A stretch of DNA of 7,279 bases from CADEED01 sp035761265 (GTDB lineage: Bacteria > Pseudomonadota > Gammaproteobacteria > Steroidobacterales > Steroidobacteraceae). A program made the translations under genes and the position numbers. The notes under the pieces were generated by a model, which saw only the letters and a program-made list of their open reading frames with translations, had not been told where the DNA came from and searched no databases. This document shows, piece by piece, positions 5,997 to 7,279 of the stretch. The stretch lies in the NCBI GenBank assembly GCA_035761265.1, contig DASTRL010000272.1:1-7279 (forward strand). Direction: 5' to 3'. The first letter of the stretch is position 1; every line of letters begins with the position of its first letter.

Positions 5997-7234
5997 TGGC
6001 CACCGACTCCAGCCATGCCGGCGATCGCGGCGGCTTCGTCGACTGGCTCGACAAGCGACTGCCGATTCGCGCGCTGATCGAGAGCCAGCTCACGGGCTAC
6101 TATCCACCGAAGAATCTCAACGCCTGGTACTACTTCGGCGTGATGGCGCTGGTGGTGCTGGGCCTGCAGATCCTGAGCGGCATTTTCCTGGCCATGCACT
6201 ACAAGCCAGGAGCCGCTACGGCATTCGACTCGATCGAGCGGTTGATGCGCGAAGTGCAGTGGGGCTGGTTGATCCGGTACATGCATTCCACTGGCGCATC
6301 CTTCTTCTTTGTCGTCGTCTATCTGCACATCTTTCGCGCGCTCTTGTATGGCTCATACAAGTCGCCGCGCGAGGTGCTGTGGATCGTCGGCATGCTGGTG
6401 TTCGTGGCGCTCATGGCCGAGGCGTTCATGGGCTACGTATTGCCCTGGGGCAACATGTCCTATTGGGCGGCACAGGTCATCGTGAACCTGTTTGGCACGA
6501 TTCCTTACATCGGCTCCGCGCTCGTCGAGTGGATTCGCGGCGATTACGGCATCGGTGATGCCACCCTGAACCGCTTCTTTGCGCTGCACGTGATTGCAGT
6601 GCCGCTCGGGATACTGCTGCTCGTCTCGCTGCACCTGGTTGCGCTGCGGACGGTGGGCTCCAACAACCCGGAGGGCATCGAGGTCAAGGAAGCCACCGAT
6701 GCAGGCGGCAGGCCGCTCGATGGCATTCCCTTTCATCCGTACTACATAGTCAAGGACGTGCTGAGCGTCGGTGTATTCCTGGTCGTGTTCTCCTTCGTGT
6801 TGTTCTTTGCGCCGACCTTTGGCGGATTGTTCCTCGAGCCTGCCAACTTCGAGCCTGCGAATCCTTCCTCCACTCCTGAACACATTGCGCCGGCCTGGTA
6901 CTTCGCTCCCTTCTACGCGATCTTGCGCGCGGTTCCTGATCAACGACTGGGAGCGCTGCTGATGCTGCTGGCGGTGCTTTCGTTCGCGTTCCTTCCCTGG
7001 CTAGATCGCTCGCCGGTGAAGTCCACGCGCTACAAGGGCTGGCTGCCGCGTGCCGCGCTCGCGACATTCGCGCTGTCATTCGTCGCCCTGGGCTTCTTCG
7101 GGCTCCAGCGGGCCACTCCGATCAATGTGCTGCTCGCGCGAGTCTTCACCATGCTCTACTTCGCCTACTTCTGGCTGATGCCAATCTATTCGAAGTGGGC
7201 GGGCGGGAAGCCCGTGCCGCAGCGCATCGATTGA
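5996..7234 (+). CDS. petB: Cytochrome b of a bc1-type complex, with variant Qo site
   Basis: A 412-residue full-length bc1 cytochrome b with eight membrane helices (roughly 45-66, 97-117, 127-150, 198-220, 252-273, 315-335, 353-371, 379-397). The four haem ligands are present: His97 and His111 in helix B, His198 and His213 in helix D. There are 13 residues between the first pair and 14 between the second. It oxidises quinol at the Qo site and passes electrons through two haems. Two Qo motifs deviate: the usual PEWY (PVWY in Pseudomonas) is PAWY (299-302), and the cd1 segment reads LPWGNMSYWAAQ, with Asn153 and Ala158 where Gln138 and Gly143 (yeast numbering) are usual. The ATG at 5996 has GGAG (5986-5989) six bases upstream; the GTG at 5993 adds one residue. 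The preceding gene is a GST, so no Rieske gene is adjacent upstream. Confidence 0.95.
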   Translation: MATDSSHAGDRGGFVDWLDKRLPIRALIESQLTGYYPPKNLNAWYYFGVMALVVLGLQILSGIFLAMHYKPGAATAFDSIERLMREVQWGWLIRYMHSTGASFFFVVVYLHIFRALLYGSYKSPREVLWIVGMLVFVALMAEAFMGYVLPWGNMSYWAAQVIVNLFGTIPYIGSALVEWIRGDYGIGDATLNRFFALHVIAVPLGILLLVSLHLVALRTVGSNNPEGIEVKEATDAGGRPLDGIPFHPYYIVKDVLSVGVFLVVFSFVLFFAPTFGGLFLEPANFEPANPSSTPEHIAPAWYFAPFYAILRAVPDQRLGALLMLLAVLSFAFLPWLDRSPVKSTRYKGWLPRAALATFALSFVALGFFGLQRATPINVLLARVFTMLYFAYFWLMPIYSKWAGGKPVPQRID

Positions 7235-7279
7235 AGGTCATCGATCGGGTTGCGGGGTACGCGAGGCGGCGGGCCGCCA
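7231..7279 (+). CDS. Possible start of a further gene (TTG start, basic N-terminus)
   Basis: After cytochrome b only 45 bases remain. A frame beginning TTG at 7231 overlaps the cytochrome b stop (TTGA) and stays open to the edge, reading (M)KVIDRVAGYARRRAA. Lys2 and four Arg look like the basic start of a signal peptide or signal anchor, as expected for a cytochrome c1 or another c-type cytochrome, the usual gene after petB. No ATG or GTG is available in these bases. The ribosome site is poor, so the real start may lie further right. An alternative is an untranslated spacer: GGCGG (7265-7269) can pair with CCGCC (7274-7278). Treat as tentative. Confidence 0.35.
   Translation, partial: MKVIDRVAGYARRRAA

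Noticed and set aside
7265..7278. Short GC hairpin after cytochrome b as a terminator
   Set aside because: Only five pairs, no T-run visible before the window ends, and an open reading frame passes through it.

Overview
The window is about 7.3 kb of GC-rich, densely coding bacterial DNA. The cytochrome b sequence (soluble N-terminus, eight-helix bc1 type, GSNNP and RSPVKS-like segments) and the beta-class glutathione S-transferase both look like those of gamma- or beta-proteobacteria. The species cannot be named from the sequence. There are no tRNA or rRNA genes, no CRISPR array and no recognisable insertion sequence.

Left part, minus strand (1-2327): a soluble hybrid sensor kinase (two PAS domains, HDFNN-type kinase core, C-terminal receiver) is followed, with an ATGA stop/start overlap, by an NAD(P)-binding epimerase-like protein that runs off the left edge. 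The kinase is probably shorter than its longest open frame, because the only good ribosome binding site lies before a GTG at 2327.

Middle (2328-2600): the divergent promoter region. Its right end holds a 43-base dyad (2554-2596) whose right arm is the Shine-Dalgarno sequence of the next gene, so the mRNA could fold and hide that ribosome binding site.

Right part, plus strand (2601-7279): a tightly packed run of genes. These are a stand-alone AraC-type DNA-binding domain, an NmrA-like NAD(P)-binding oxidoreductase (ATGA overlap), an HD-domain metal hydrolase of the cyanamide-hydratase-like kind, a 119-residue protein I do not recognise, and a small exported cupin. After a 186-base gap framed by a long inverted repeat come a beta-class glutathione S-transferase, a cytochrome b of the bc1 family (overlapping the GST stop), and possibly a further gene starting at a TTG at 7231.

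Reading the region together: two divergent units each couple a regulator to an NAD(P)-binding oxidoreductase. The rightward unit combines a redox enzyme, an HD hydrolase, a periplasmic cupin, a GST and a quinol-oxidising membrane subunit. That mix would suit a response to reactive small molecules or redox stress, but this is inference from neighbourhood only. The most unusual points are the hidden ribosome binding site before the AraC gene, the cytochrome b that follows a GST rather than a Rieske gene and has non-standard Qo-site residues (PAWY, Asn and Ala in the cd1 region), and the inverted repeat before the GST.
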